Source: Helicobacter sp. NHP19-003
GTDB lineage: Bacteria; Campylobacterota; Campylobacteria; Campylobacterales; Helicobacteraceae
Assembly: GCF_019703305.1 (NCBI RefSeq)
Contig: NZ_AP024814.1
Coordinates: forward strand, 1,116,001-1,180,000
Length of the DNA stretch: 64,000 bases
Direction of reading: 5' to 3'
Under the pieces are notes generated by a model. That model worked only from the letters and a program-made list of their open reading frames with translations, was not told where the DNA came from and made no database searches. Shown piece by piece: positions 1-10,312 of this stretch (within the stretch, counting starts at the first letter, position 1; the number at the start of each line of letters is the position of its first letter). The position numbers were made by a program, and so were the translations under genes.

Positions 1-782
1 CTTGGCTAGAGCCCAGCGTGGGGGAGGGGTGTTTTTACGATCTCTTACCCGAAACTAAAATCGGGATCGACATCAACCCCACTAAAGAGGGCGTGATTCA
101 AGCTAACTTTTTAGAGTGGGAGCTCCCAAAAAAGCCCCTAATTGTGATCGGCAATCCGCCCTTTGGGCATCGGGGAGTTTTGGCTTTGGAGTTCATCAAG
201 CACGCTCAAAGTGCGGAGTTTGTGGCCTTTATCTTGCCCATGTTTTTTGCCAGTCTAGGCAAGGGGTCGGTGCGCTATCGGGTGCCAAATTTGCATTTAT
301 TGCACGAGCAACCCCTACCTAAAAACTCTTTTTACCTAGCCAATGGCAAAGAAAAGGACATCAGCTGTGTGTTCCAAATTTGGAGCAAGAATCACAAAAA
401 CCCCACCAGCGAGTTTAATTGGTACCGCCACAAGCAAGGCGAACCCTTTAGCCATTTATTAAAAGTCATCACTGTGTCCTTAGCCAAGAATAGAGAATGC
501 GGCAAGACATGGATTTTTGAGAAAAAAGCCAATTTTTATCTCTCTAGCACCTTTTTTAAACAAACCGCCGTCGTGCCTGAGTTTGCGCAAGTGAATTACA
601 AAAGCGGAATCGCCATTATTTATCACGAAAACGCCCCTAAAGACAAGTTAGACAAACTCTTTTTAAACGCGAATTGGTGTCAATACAGCTCTCTAGCCAC
701 AAATGGTTGCCGCCACATTGGCAAATCGCACATTTACCAACTTTTAAAAGATGGGGGGTTTAGTGAAAATGACCATGCATGA
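1..782 (+). CDS. DNA adenine-N6 methyltransferase, type II R-M (5' end outside window)
   Basis: The reading frame is open from the first bases (codons from position 3). It reads EPSVGEGCF, the SAM-binding motif I of N6-adenine methyltransferases (EPSxGxGxF), then GIDINP, and about 20 residues on NPPFGH, the catalytic (N/D)PP(Y/F) motif IV. Motif I before motif IV fits a gamma-type enzyme. A GTG at 18 could be taken as a start, but it lies inside motif I, so the gene must begin upstream of the window. The remaining ~190 residues would hold target recognition, which I cannot assign. The gene overlaps the next one by 14 nt, and that gene looks like the partner nuclease. The recognition sequence cannot be inferred. 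Confidence 0.85.
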   Translation, partial: WLEPSVGEGCFYDLLPETKIGIDINPTKEGVIQANFLEWELPKKPLIVIGNPPFGHRGVLALEFIKHAQSAEFVAFILPMFFASLGKGSVRYRVPNLHLLHEQPLPKNSFYLANGKEKDISCVFQIWSKNHKNPTSEFNWYRHKQGEPFSHLLKVITVSLAKNRECGKTWIFEKKANFYLSSTFFKQTAVVPEFAQVNYKSGIAIIYHENAPKDKLDKLFLNANWCQYSSLATNGCRHIGKSHIYQLLKDGGFSENDHA

Positions 783-1329
783 GATTTTATCAACACTCAT
801 AGAGCGCAAATATGAAGAGATTAAGAAAAAACAGCAAACGGGCATGTTTGAAAAGATTTTTGCTTTTGAAGCAAACGCCATAGGGCAGATTGGGGAGGCG
901 TTTGTGAAAGAAGTTTTTAAAGCCTTTAGCTTGCCTTTAGATTCAAATAAAGAAGTGATCCACGATGAATACGATTTGCTCTCACAAGGCAAAAAGATAG
1001 AGATCAAAACGGCTAGAAAAGGTTTAAAAAACGACACATTTCAATTTAATGGGATCAACCCTAAATACAATTACGATTACATTATCCTATTGGGCATCAC
1101 AGCCAACGATTTGCTTTACTACATCATTGACAAAAAGCAAGACCACAGCTACAAGCACAAAGAACGCAAGGACACAATCCGCATCAATGGTAAAGAAAAG
1201 AAATTGGTGGCAATGAACCCGGGCAATCAAGCCAACTACAAACTCACCCTATCTTTAAAGGAATTAAAACCCATTGCAGGATTTGCAGAGGAGCTGACAA
1301 AGATTTTTGGGGGTGGCAATCATGATTAA
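769..1329 (+). CDS. Probable type II restriction endonuclease (PD-(D/E)XK-like)
   Basis: A protein of about 186 residues follows the methyltransferase and overlaps its end. The segment EYDLLSQGKKIEIKTARKG has an acidic residue, a spacer and E-I-K, the usual form of a PD-(D/E)XK nuclease site (D/E...ExK). The N-terminal third is helical and rich in Lys/Glu. ATG codons occur at 751, 769 and 775; I prefer 769, which has a G-rich stretch about 11 nt upstream. Function is inferred from the motif and from position next to a methyltransferase; I do not recognise a named enzyme. It ends just before a decayed Sel1-repeat gene. Confidence 0.6.
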   Translation: MTMHEILSTLIERKYEEIKKKQQTGMFEKIFAFEANAIGQIGEAFVKEVFKAFSLPLDSNKEVIHDEYDLLSQGKKIEIKTARKGLKNDTFQFNGINPKYNYDYIILLGITANDLLYYIIDKKQDHSYKHKERKDTIRINGKEKKLVAMNPGNQANYKLTLSLKELKPIAGFAEELTKIFGGGNHD

Positions 1330-1334
1330 ACATT

Positions 1335-2971
1335 GTGTGCTACAATCCCCCTTCATTCCAAACAAAAGGACAAACCACACTTTCCACTTTCAGCAAAGCT
1401 TTAGAAAATGCCTACCACCAAAGCACAGAGGACGACACAGAGTTAGAAAACGCTTTAGCGCAATTTAAAAAATGCAAAGTCAAAACAAACGCGGCGTTAA
1501 ATGCCCTCAACTCTGCCACAGCAAGCCCCCAAGCTTTAGAACAAGCCAATAACTTAGCTAAATCTTTAGAGGATTTAGAAGTGTTGTTAAACGCTTTGCA
1601 AGAAAGCCACACAGATTTATTGCAAGGCACAAACTCTAGCCAAAACCCTAACCCCACACAAGCCACAAATGCGGACGCGTTGCGTCCTTCCCCAAACACC
1701 ACAGCCCTTGAAGTCAAGCCCCTATGGAAATACGGCGCAAACACTTTGCAAGCCTTTAAAGATTACATGCAAGCCAAAGACACCGGTAGTGCTAGCGCGT
1801 GGCTAGAGCTAGGCAAAATGGCGGTGGAGGGGATTGTGTTATACCCGGATAACAACACAGCCATGCGTTGTTTTCAAAAGGCCATAGAATTAGGCTCCGT
1901 GCAAGCGATGGTGGAGCTGGGTAAGGTGTATATGGAAAATAGGGACACACAAATTACAGAGTATGGGAGTGGGGAGGCATTGAGTGGGGAGGAGGTCATT
2001 CATGCCTTAAACCCCCTAAAAGACGATCTAGAGAGCGAGGATTATTTAACAATTTTCAAACATTGCCAAGTCTTTAAAGACAAAACGCTCACAAATTGCC
2101 AAGAAAAAGCACAAGAGCTTTTTGAAAAAGCAGGGGAGCTAGGGGAGGGGCGCGCTTACCGCCAATTAGGCGAACTATACCGCCAATATAATAATTTTGG
2201 CGAAACTGCGGAGGGCTCTAAAGCCAAATCTTACGAGTGTTATAAAAAGGTGGTGGAATTATTAAAACGCCAAGCCAAACAAGGCGACACAGAAGCATGG
2301 GCTGAGATGGGATAAGCCTTTGTCAATCGGCTTTGGTTGGCAGAAAAAGAGGAGCAAGATTATCAAGATGAAAATTTGGTAGAAAAGGCGATCGAAGCGT
2401 TCCAAAAGGCGATAGACCTTGATTGCCATGTCGGGTGTTCTTATTTGGGGCGGTTCTATGACTACATTAAAAATTTTGATGGGCATGAAAGCGAGCAAGA
2501 CGAGCAAAAATCTATCCAAGCCTATAAAAAAGGGATTGCATTAGGCAGTGGGCTTTGTGCTAGGCAACTTGTATGGGATCACGCCACACCGCCGGACTTT
2601 AACCCGCTGATGCTCTCGTTAATGGAGGGCAAATCCAAACCAGAAATCATACAAACTTACTTTAATGCCTTTGATCAAAATATTAAATGGCTTAAAATGG
2701 CGGTGTCTTACCGGCACTACAAAGCCTTGCCGATCTTGTGGAATACCTCGCCACTCAAGCCCACTTAGCCAAAGAATACGGCTTTGAGGAGGAGGAGCAA
2801 AAACGCTTAAATCAATACGAACGGGACTACAGCACTTACCGCAGATTCACTAGAGAATTAGGTCCCAAACATTGGCATTTTTACTGCGGTTCTGGAAGTG
2901 TCTTTGACCTCAAAGTGTTTTTAGAGCATGGTGTAAATGCTTGGCGTTTGACCATGGGCACTGTGTCCTAA
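1335..2971 (+). pseudogene. Sel1-repeat protein, decayed (no start codon, nonsense, frameshift)
   Basis: The translation contains Sel1-like (TPR-like) repeats of the type AMRCFQKAIELGSVQAMVELG and LFEKAGELGEGRAYRQLGELY. The frame is closed by TAA at 2313-2315 (EAWAEMG-stop), where a Tyr codon fits the repeat, and then continues in the same frame (AFVNRLWLAEKEEQ...). Near 2720-2730 the frame changes: KALPILWNTS in one frame becomes ADLVEYLATQAHLAKEYGFE in another, which runs to 2971. A ribosome-binding-site-like AAAAGGA at 1364 lacks a following start codon. Sel1 proteins in Helicobacter (Hcp family) are usually secreted, but no signal peptide is visible here. Three separate lesions argue for true decay rather than one sequencing error. 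Confidence 0.8.
1341..1346 (+). promoter_or_regulatory. Extended -10 (TGC TACAAT) ahead of the Sel1 pseudogene
   Basis: TGTGCTACAAT is a good Helicobacter extended -10 element. Transcription from it would begin near 1353, downstream of the GTG at 1335, so that GTG is not a plausible start. AAAAGGA at 1364-1370 looks like the ribosome-binding site, yet no ATG, GTG or TTG stands at the right distance in the open frame. Confidence 0.45.
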
Positions 2972-2995
2972 AATGGCACACCACCGCTAAGGACT

Positions 2996-3016
2996 AACCC
3001 CTAAAACAAAGGGGTT
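2996..3016. other. Small GC-rich hairpin in the gap before luxS
   Basis: AACCCC (2996-3001) and GGGGTT (3011-3016) form a 6-bp stem with a 9-nt loop, in the 119-bp gap between the Sel1 pseudogene and the luxS stop codon. No T-run follows on either strand, so a standard terminator is not supported. The rest of the gap shows nothing I can name. Confidence 0.35.
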
Positions 3017-3090
3017 ACAACTCGGCTCTACTAGGTCTGTTGTTGATGCACCTATCATCCACCTTAAGGACTTTTTGCACCGCTTTTATT

Positions 3091-3552
3091 TTAAATCCCC
3101 ACCTCGCTCCACTCCCCCCTCTTATCCAAAAACTCCCTAGCTAAAGCTTGTGCGCCCTCTAAAGAGTGGCTAGCAGCCCAGCCGCATTGCACTTCGTTAC
3201 ACGCCGGGACTTCTTTGGCGTTGAGCACATCGTGCATGGTTTTTTCTAATAGGTCTAAAATCTCGTTGTAATGCTCGTGATTTAAGACCATGAGGTAAAA
3301 GCCCGTTTGGCAACCCATGGGCGAAAAGTCTAGCACATAGTCCGCATGGTTACGGATCAACTCCGCCACCAAATGCTCTAAAGAGTGCAAGCTTGGCATG
3401 TCCATGTGCGCCTTGTTGGGCTGTTTCAAACGCACATCGTATTTCACGATCACATCGCCTTTTTCGCCCACCTTGCGCCCCGCCACGCGCACATAGGGGG
3501 CTTTGACTTTGCGGTGGTCTAAATTAAAACTCTCCACATTGGCTTTTTTCAT
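3091..3552 (-). CDS. luxS: S-ribosylhomocysteine lyase LuxS
   Basis: LuxS cleaves S-ribosylhomocysteine to homocysteine and DPD, the AI-2 precursor, in the cytoplasm. The 153-residue protein has the metal-binding HSLEH motif (His56, Glu59, His60), the catalytic cysteine in [11 protein letters not shown] (Cys81), and the third metal ligand Cys123 in EVQCGW. Length is normal for the family. The start is preceded by AAAAGGATAGAA. The gene lies 2 nt after metB and is the last of cysM-metB-luxS, so the homocysteine it yields can be turned to cysteine by its two operon partners. This order is the same as in H. pylori, where LuxS is tied to the reverse transsulfuration pathway. Confidence 0.97.
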   Translation of the reverse strand: MKKANVESFNLDHRKVKAPYVRVAGRKVGEKGDVIVKYDVRLKQPNKAHMDMPSLHSLEHLVAELIRNHADYVLDFSPMGCQTGFYLMVLNHEHYNEILDLLEKTMHDVLNAKEVPACNEVQCGWAASHSLEGAQALAREFLDKRGEWSEVGI

Positions 3553-3554
3553 TT

Positions 3555-4700
<1,146 letters not shown>

Positions 4701-5621
4701 TTAAGTGTTGTAAATCCCTTTTGAGAGGTAGCGGTCCGCCTTGTCGGGGAAAATCGTTAAAATGTGGCTGTTTTCTGGTAGCCTCTGTGCCTCCCTTAAA
4801 GCCGCCACAAAGGCCGCCCCGCTCGAGCTGCCAACCAAGAGTCCATGTTTTTTGGCCAGCTCCCTAGTGCAAGCAAAGCCCTCTGCATCGCTGATGGTTT
4901 CAAAGCCATCGATGCTTAAGCCTTCAAAAAAGGGCGGGATGAACTCCACGCCGATGCCCTCGATTTCGTGTGGGTGTTCTGCACCCCCATTTAAAATAGA
5001 ACCTTCAGGCTCTACACCCACGAGGCGGATATGTGGGATTTGCTCTTTTAAGTATTGTGCCACACCTGCAAATGTCCCTCCACTGCCCACCCCAGCAACA
5101 AAGCTTGTGATTTGTGCGCCCAACTCGTTAAAAATTTCGGGACCTAGGCTGTGGGTGTAGGCCTTAGGGTTAGCGGGGTTTTCAAATTGCAGGGGCAGGT
5201 AGCTGTGCTCCATGCTTTGGGCCAACTCTTTGGCTTTGGCGATTGCTCCCTTAATGCCCTCTTGGCTGGGCGTGTTGATGACTTTTGCCCCTAGTGCCTT
5301 CATGATCTGTTGCTTTTCTAGGCTAAATTTTTCGGGCACCACAAAGATGGTTTTGAGTTTATGTTCTAGGGCAACTAGGGCTAGGGCGATGCCGGTGTTG
5401 CCGGCGGTGGGTTCTATGATGGTGGTTTGCTCTGTGATGCGCCCCGATCTTAGCCCTTCTGTGATCAAGTATTTGGCTAGGCGGTCTTTCACACTCCCGC
5501 CCGGGTTTAAATGCTCTAATTTAGCGTAAATACACGAGTTCTTAGGCAGGGGGTGGTCGTGGTGGGTGAATTTAAAGATCGGAGTAGAGCCGATGAGCGC
5601 ACCCATTTTGTGGATTAACAT
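4701..5621 (-). CDS. cysM: Cysteine synthase / cystathionine beta-synthase type (cysM/mccA)
   Basis: A fold-type II PLP enzyme of about 306 residues. The PLP lysine is in NPGGSVKDR (Lys45); [10 protein letters not shown] (phosphate/substrate loop) and the glycine loop GVGSGGTF follow. It can make cysteine from O-acetylserine, or cystathionine from serine and homocysteine; the cluster with metB and luxS favours the second, as reported for H. pylori MccA. A longer frame opens with TTG at 5642, but ATG at 5621 has AAGGA five bases upstream and gives the usual family N-terminus. First gene of the operon, with a -10 about 30 nt upstream. Confidence 0.92.
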   Translation of the reverse strand: MLIHKMGALIGSTPIFKFTHHDHPLPKNSCIYAKLEHLNPGGSVKDRLAKYLITEGLRSGRITEQTTIIEPTAGNTGIALALVALEHKLKTIFVVPEKFSLEKQQIMKALGAKVINTPSQEGIKGAIAKAKELAQSMEHSYLPLQFENPANPKAYTHSLGPEIFNELGAQITSFVAGVGSGGTFAGVAQYLKEQIPHIRLVGVEPEGSILNGGAEHPHEIEGIGVEFIPPFFEGLSIDGFETISDAEGFACTRELAKKHGLLVGSSSGAAFVAALREAQRLPENSHILTIFPDKADRYLSKGIYNT

Positions 5622-5650
5622 GCACTTCCTTAAAGTTGGCAATAGCCTTC

Positions 5651-5656
5651 ATTGTA
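5651..5656 (-). promoter_or_regulatory. -10 element (TACAAT) for cysM-metB-luxS
   Basis: On the minus strand the sequence is AAGCTACAATG, a TACAAT box about 30 nt before the cysM ATG at 5621. It predicts a short leader. No clear -35 is seen, as is common for Helicobacter housekeeping promoters. Confidence 0.5.
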
Positions 5657-5715
5657 GCTTTGTAACCTTATTTTAAGCAAAAGCAGGGTTTTGTGAAGGT
5701 TTTATGCCTTCTATT

Positions 5716-5724
5716 TGCTACAAT
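5716..5724 (+). promoter_or_regulatory. Extended -10 (TGC TACAAT) for the ATP-grasp gene
   Basis: TTTGCTACAAT lies about 41 nt before the ATG at 5765 and has the TGN extension typical of Helicobacter. Because transcription would start near 5731, an upstream start at 5693 is excluded. Confidence 0.5.
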
Positions 5725-5764
5725 AACACGAGCGGGTTGCCGCAATACATTTTTGGAGGTTTTC

Positions 5765-6871
5765 ATGAAAAAACATGTGGTGTTTTTTGAGGCTGTGGGT
5801 GGGACGGACAAGGGTAGAGACGGGCATAGACGCGACACCATGCCCATGATGGACTACCTAAAAAAAATGGGTTGGCACGCTGAGGTGGTGCAACTCACCG
5901 ATGCCCTTTTAAAAGATGGTGAAAAAACCAAAGAAATTTATGAGTATGTGCAAAAGGTTGCCGATGCCTATGTTTCACGGGTCAATCCGGGCAATCTCAA
6001 AGAGGAAAAACTCTACTTTGACCTGCTGCGCAAACTCTGCGACAATGGCGTGATTGGCATGCCCCACCCCGATGCGATGATCGGCTATGGAGCTAAGGAC
6101 GCACTCACTAAGTTAGCCGACACCGAGTTAGTCCCCGATGACACCTACGCCTATTACGACCCCGCTGAGGCGAAACGCATTGGTGTTGCTTGGGGCGATC
6201 AGCATGATTTGAAAAAAACCTTCCCCAAAACCCTAGCCAAAGGCGAGCGGGTGTTGAAGCAAAACCGCGGCTCAACAGGCGAGGGCATTTGGCATGTGCA
6301 ACTTGAAGAGCCTTTGCCTGCTGGGGTGAGCGAAGTCCCCCTCAATGCCAAAATCAAATGCATTGAGGCCGTGGATAACCATGTGGAGCATAGACAACTG
6401 GGCGAATTTATGGATTTTTGTGAAAAATATTTGGTCGGAGACAATGGCATGCTGGTGGACATGACCTTTTTGCCCCGCATTAAAGAGGGCGAGATTCGCA
6501 TTTTAATGCTCTACAAACACCCCATTTATGTCGTGCATAAAAAGCCTGCTGAAGGCGCGGATGCGTTTAGCGCGACCTTGTTTAGCGGGGCGAAATACCG
6601 CTACGACAAACCCGAGCAATGGGATGACTTGGTGCATTACTTCTTAAGGCAACTGCCCCATATCCAAACCAAACTAGGCAATTACGACCTGCCCCTCATT
6701 TGGACGGCAGATTTCATTTTAGACACCGATGAAAACGGCAAGGATAAATACATTTTAGGCGAAATCAACTGCTCTTGTGTGGGCTTCACGACCCCCATAG
6801 AGTTCTTAGACAAAACCGCCCGCAAGGTGGCCAACACCATCATTGACATTGTGGAGGACAAATTAAGTTAA
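5765..6871 (+). CDS. ATP-grasp-like protein (glutathione-synthetase-like), function unknown
   Basis: A 368-residue protein that I associate with an uncharacterised epsilonproteobacterial family (Cj0069-like, from memory). VLKQNRGSTGEGIWHV resembles the ATP-binding lysine/glycine loop of ATP-grasp ligases. Near the C-terminus WTADFILDTDENG and GEINCSCVGF resemble the acidic metal-binding strand and the E-I-N-x-S motif of glutathione-synthetase-like enzymes. The substrate is unknown. The ATG at 5765 is preceded by TTGGAGG; an upstream in-frame start at 5693 lies before the predicted transcription start. The LRAT-fold gene follows after 13 nt, so the two are probably co-transcribed. Confidence 0.7.
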   Translation: MKKHVVFFEAVGGTDKGRDGHRRDTMPMMDYLKKMGWHAEVVQLTDALLKDGEKTKEIYEYVQKVADAYVSRVNPGNLKEEKLYFDLLRKLCDNGVIGMPHPDAMIGYGAKDALTKLADTELVPDDTYAYYDPAEAKRIGVAWGDQHDLKKTFPKTLAKGERVLKQNRGSTGEGIWHVQLEEPLPAGVSEVPLNAKIKCIEAVDNHVEHRQLGEFMDFCEKYLVGDNGMLVDMTFLPRIKEGEIRILMLYKHPIYVVHKKPAEGADAFSATLFSGAKYRYDKPEQWDDLVHYFLRQLPHIQTKLGNYDLPLIWTADFILDTDENGKDKYILGEINCSCVGFTTPIEFLDKTARKVANTIIDIVEDKLS

Positions 6872-6884
6872 TCAAGGATCGCCC

Positions 6885-7394
6885 GTGTTGCCCTTAATTT
6901 TTGGCTTACCAGCTGCGCTCAACCTAGCCGAGTCTTTCATTGACAATGTCTTAAGAGACAAGGTTATGCCCAAATTGGGGAGCATTTTATACTGCCGCTT
7001 GGTGGGTCCCACGACCCACACAGGGATTTATGTCGGCAATCAACAAATTGTGGAGTTACTAGGCTCGGGTAAAGTCAAGCTCTCTAGCCCTAAAGAGTTC
7101 ATCAGTGGGACACAAGCGGTGAGCATTTATGTTTCCTGCAAGGGGAGCGAGGCTGTGGGATTTTCTCAAGCCGTGCAAAGAGCCAAGAGTCTTGTGGGCC
7201 AAACCTTAAACTACCCCACGATGGGCATCCCCACAGAAAAGCACGAGTACAACTGCCATTGTTTCGTCTATGAGTGCCTGACAGGCGAGCACGACAGCCA
7301 AAAATGGACCTTGCTAGACATTGAAAACAAATTTCGGGGGGAATATTTTGACAACTGGCGGGTGTGGGATTTAAAAAGCGAAGAGCTGTTTTAA
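6885..7394 (+). CDS. LRAT-domain (NlpC/P60-superfamily) protein
   Basis: The 169-residue protein has the two hallmarks of an LRAT-type permuted papain fold: a histidine after a small-barrel strand (GPTTHTGIYVG, His45) and a cysteine in an NCxxF motif (YNCHCFV, Cys124). Family members are thiol acyltransferases or hydrolases of the lecithin:retinol acyltransferase type; bacterial ones are mostly uncharacterised. The N-terminus (PLIFGLPAALNLAESF) is hydrophobic but not a clear signal peptide. The start is GTG at 6885, or TTG at 6888, after AAGGA. It follows the ATP-grasp gene by 13 nt. It ends 3 nt from the convergent glycosyltransferase pseudogene with no visible terminator. Confidence 0.72.
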   Translation: MLPLIFGLPAALNLAESFIDNVLRDKVMPKLGSILYCRLVGPTTHTGIYVGNQQIVELLGSGKVKLSSPKEFISGTQAVSIYVSCKGSEAVGFSQAVQRAKSLVGQTLNYPTMGIPTEKHEYNCHCFVYECLTGEHDSQKWTLLDIENKFRGEYFDNWRVWDLKSEELF

Positions 7395-7397
7395 AGC

Positions 7398-8601
7398 TTA
7401 AGGGATGGGGTCTTTAATCCACTCCCCGGGGTGGGGGATCTGCAAATCCACAGATTCGTAGGCAAACACCTCCATGCACCGCCCAATGCCATGCGCGCAG
7501 GCGAGCAGCTCACACACGCGGGGGTGGTAAATGGCGTGGTAGTTGGTGTAGCTTGGTGGATAGGGGATGAAACGCCCCATATACACCCCACTGCTCACCA
7601 CAAACACTGCCTCACAGCCTAAAGCCATGCAAAAATGTGGGATGGCCGTGTCGCCAGACACAACAAAACTCGCCCCCTTTAGCAAGTGCAAGAGATCGCA
7701 CAGCGAAGTTTGCCCCACTAAATTTGTGAAGCATTTGTGCCTTTGTGTGATTTCTTTAGCCCGCCCAACTTCTCCCGCTGACCCACACAAGAGGAGAGAG
7801 AATTTAGGGGATATATGGCAAGCCAGAGCAATCCAAGTGCTTGGGCTAAGTTGCCTTTTTAATCCCTTGCACCTAAGAAAAACACCCCATATGGCTTCTC
7901 AGTGAGGGGGGTGAAGAGGGCAAATCCATGTGCAAGCGCACAGAGTCTAAGTTTTTGTTTAAAAGTTGGGCGCAAAATTCGCGGTTGCGCTCAAATTCAA
8001 AGAGCAAATCCGGACTAGCCTTTAAAAGGGTGGTGTAGACTTTGTCATTGTGTTGGAGTGTGGGGGCACTTTCTTTCCAACACCAACTAAGCATTTCACC
8101 ATAACTGCCTATTTTATGCAAAGCATGCATTGCTTGCATGATTAAATCCTCTTTCATAGAGAATCTAGTGAAAGTCGGGTTTATGCAAATCTCGTAACTT
8201 TTTTGATGCAGTCTATAAAGGTGGTAGAAGCGGTAGAGAAAACGCCATTTAGAGCCAAGCCAACGCTGTGTACTGATCGGGTAGAGCTTGTCGACACAAT
8301 CTGTGTCATAAGCGTTAAAAATTTCTAAGTTTGCGCTGTTACATAAAAAGGTGATTTCATAATCTTTGTAGGATTCTCTAATGGGTTTTAAAAAATTGCG
8401 GAACAACACATAATCGCCCAAAGCATCTAGGCGGATCAGCAGTAAAGTTTTGGGGCGGATTTTGGGTTTGTGTAAGTGGGTACTCAGATCAAGCCATGTG
8501 CGCACAAATTTATCAAATGTCTTTTCATTCCAAAAAACACGCTCGCAGACACGAGAAAACAATAAAAACACTCTTTTAACCAAAAAACGCAACAAGCCCA
8601 T
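7398..8601 (-). pseudogene. Glycosyltransferase family 9 (heptosyltransferase-like), broken
   Basis: The N-terminal part (8601-7873) reads LLIRLDALGDYVLFRNFL, the usual start of heptosyltransferase-like GT9 proteins. The C-terminal part (7790-7398) reads LCGSAGEVGRAKEI and FVVSGDTAIPHFCMALGC, the conserved nucleotide-sugar-binding half. The parts are in different frames. The ~80 bp between them can be read as VFFLGARD-stop-KGNL in a third reading, so at least two frame changes and a stop codon separate the halves. The family adds heptose or related sugars to lipopolysaccharide core in the inner membrane. As read, no active enzyme would be made, although the N-terminal 242 residues could be translated. 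The ATG at 8601 is preceded by AAAGGATAG. Confidence 0.82.
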
Positions 8602-8642
8602 CTCTATCCTTTAAAAAGGAAGCATTCTAGCTAAAAATGGCT

Positions 8643-10197
8643 TTAAGCGTAATCGGGTAGGCCTGAGGGGTTGCTTGCATGGGGGATTTCAGAAAGGGGG
8701 TGGGGCCTGTTTGTGTGGGGGGCTTTGCACTTGGGTTTGGGGACTAGAGGGGGTTGGGTGGTGCTCTGCGCGCTTTGGACTTGGGGGCCTGGGTGCGGTT
8801 GTTGTTGGCTTTGTTGCTGTGGGTTGTGTTGTTGTGGGTTGGAGTTGTGGTTGCTCCCCCCCTGATAGGCGGCGTTCTCGCTGTTTGTGGTATTAAAGCG
8901 CAAGTCCACATTGTTAAAGCCCATTTGGGATAGGTGTTGGCGCAACTCGCTTTGGTGCGCCACAAGCAAGGCACTGACCGGCGCGCTTGAGGCTAAACTC
9001 ACCTGCAAGTTTTGCCCCACTTGTTGGATCACCACCTCCACTTTGCCGAGCTTATCGGGGTTGAGCTCCATAGACAATTTCGTGATGGGGGGCTTGAAAT
9101 CTAACAATTCTTGGCGTAAATTCGTGGCTAGATTCTTGATCGTTTCCTTGATCTGAGGGGCCTCTGGGGTGCTTTTTTGTTCGGTGTGGGCGGTGTGGGC
9201 AGTGTGGGCGGGGCTTTCTAGTGCGCCGACACTCTTGTCCTCCTCTTTGGCAGAACTTAAGGGCTTGGCCGGGCCTTGTAGGGGTATACGGTTGGGATCA
9301 AAGGACAAGGGAATGAAGGCCAATTTGGGCTTTAGTGGCCCATCAAAGGCTTCTTGAAAGGCTTGTTTGATTTCCTTGTCGTTGTCGTGGCTGTCTCTGA
9401 CATGGGGCAGGGGTTTTGGTTTATTTAAGAGTTGGTTTAGGGAGTCCCAGCTTTGGCGGTGGGGGTTCTTGGGTGTTGGTGTGGGGGGTTTGGTGGTGTC
9501 TTTGCCCCCTTTGTGCTCTGCGGCGTGGGTGGGGGGTTTTGGGGTTTTTTAAAGCGAGCAGGTCGGCGGTTGACATTTTAGCTGGAGCTTGTGGGGTTTG
9601 TGTTGCGCCCTGTGCGCCCTTAGCCAAGCCTGCGCCTTGTGGGGCTTGTGCGCCCTTAGCGAGCCCTGCGCCTTTGAGGGGGGCATTTTTGGGCTCTGCG
9701 CCTTTGGCTAAAGCCTTGTCTAGCTTGCCCCCCTTGCCTTCGTGTTGGAGTTTGCTTAGGTTCAGTGCCTTTGCGCTCTCTAGGTTTTTAATGTCGCTTA
9801 AGTTTGCGGTTTGGGGGGTGTTTTTGGCGTTTTTTGCCCCTTTTAAAGCCATCGCTTGGCTGAAGGGGTCGAGCTTGTTTTTAGAGTGTTGTAACTTTGC
9901 CCCTTCTTTTGCCTGCGCCTTCAATTCTTTTTTCAGTTCCTTTTCTTGCTTGGGGCTTAGCTTTTTGTCCATCAGTTGGGCTAGGGGGCTGTTGGGCGCA
10001 ATGTGGGGGAGATTTTTATTCTTTGCTTCTTTTTCGTCTTTTTTGGCTTTCGTGTCCTTGTTGCTTAGGTGGGCTTTTTTTTGGTCTAAGAGGGCTTTGA
10101 ACGCATCCTTGTCTTCTGCGGGCGCGTGCTTTTTGCTGTGGACTTTGGGGTTGCCTTTGGGATCTAGTGCCTCTAAGCCTTTGATGTGGGTTGCCAC
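8643..10197 (-). pseudogene. fliK: Flagellar hook-length control protein FliK, frameshifted at a G6/C6 run
   Basis: The 3' part (to 8643) holds the FliK C-terminal domain: LSMELNPDKLGKVEVVIQ, a VSLASSAPVSALLVAHQSEL stretch and LRQHLSQMGFNNVDLRF, followed by a Gln/Pro/Asn-rich tail. The 5' part is a Lys/Ala-rich low-complexity region with a GAGLAKGAQ repeat. The two are out of frame. At the C6 run (G6 on plus, 9531-9536) the frame passes from NPKTPHPRRR to THAAEHKGGKDTTK, which stays open through to the C-terminal domain. C5 or C8 would give one intact protein of about 518 residues. GTG at 10197 has AAAGGA five bases upstream and is a better start than ATG at 10203. FliK sets hook length and triggers the export switch, so frame loss should affect motility. 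Phase variation, decay and a base-calling error cannot be told apart here. Confidence 0.8.
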
Positions 10198-10312
10198 AAG
10201 CATCCTTTGCGCTGGTTTATCGAGCCAACTTAAGCAAATTCAGTTCCTCTAGTTTTAAGACAACATTGTTAATTTTGGGCTAACATGCCCCTTTTCAACA
10301 TGGAGTATTTGC

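Noticed and set aside
18-782. GTG at 18 as the start of the methyltransferase
   Set aside because: It lies within SAM-binding motif I (EPSVGEGCF), and the frame is open upstream to the window edge, so the gene is simply cut off.
2996-3016. Rho-independent terminator for the Sel1 pseudogene or luxS
   Set aside because: Stem of only 6 bp and no T-run on either strand.
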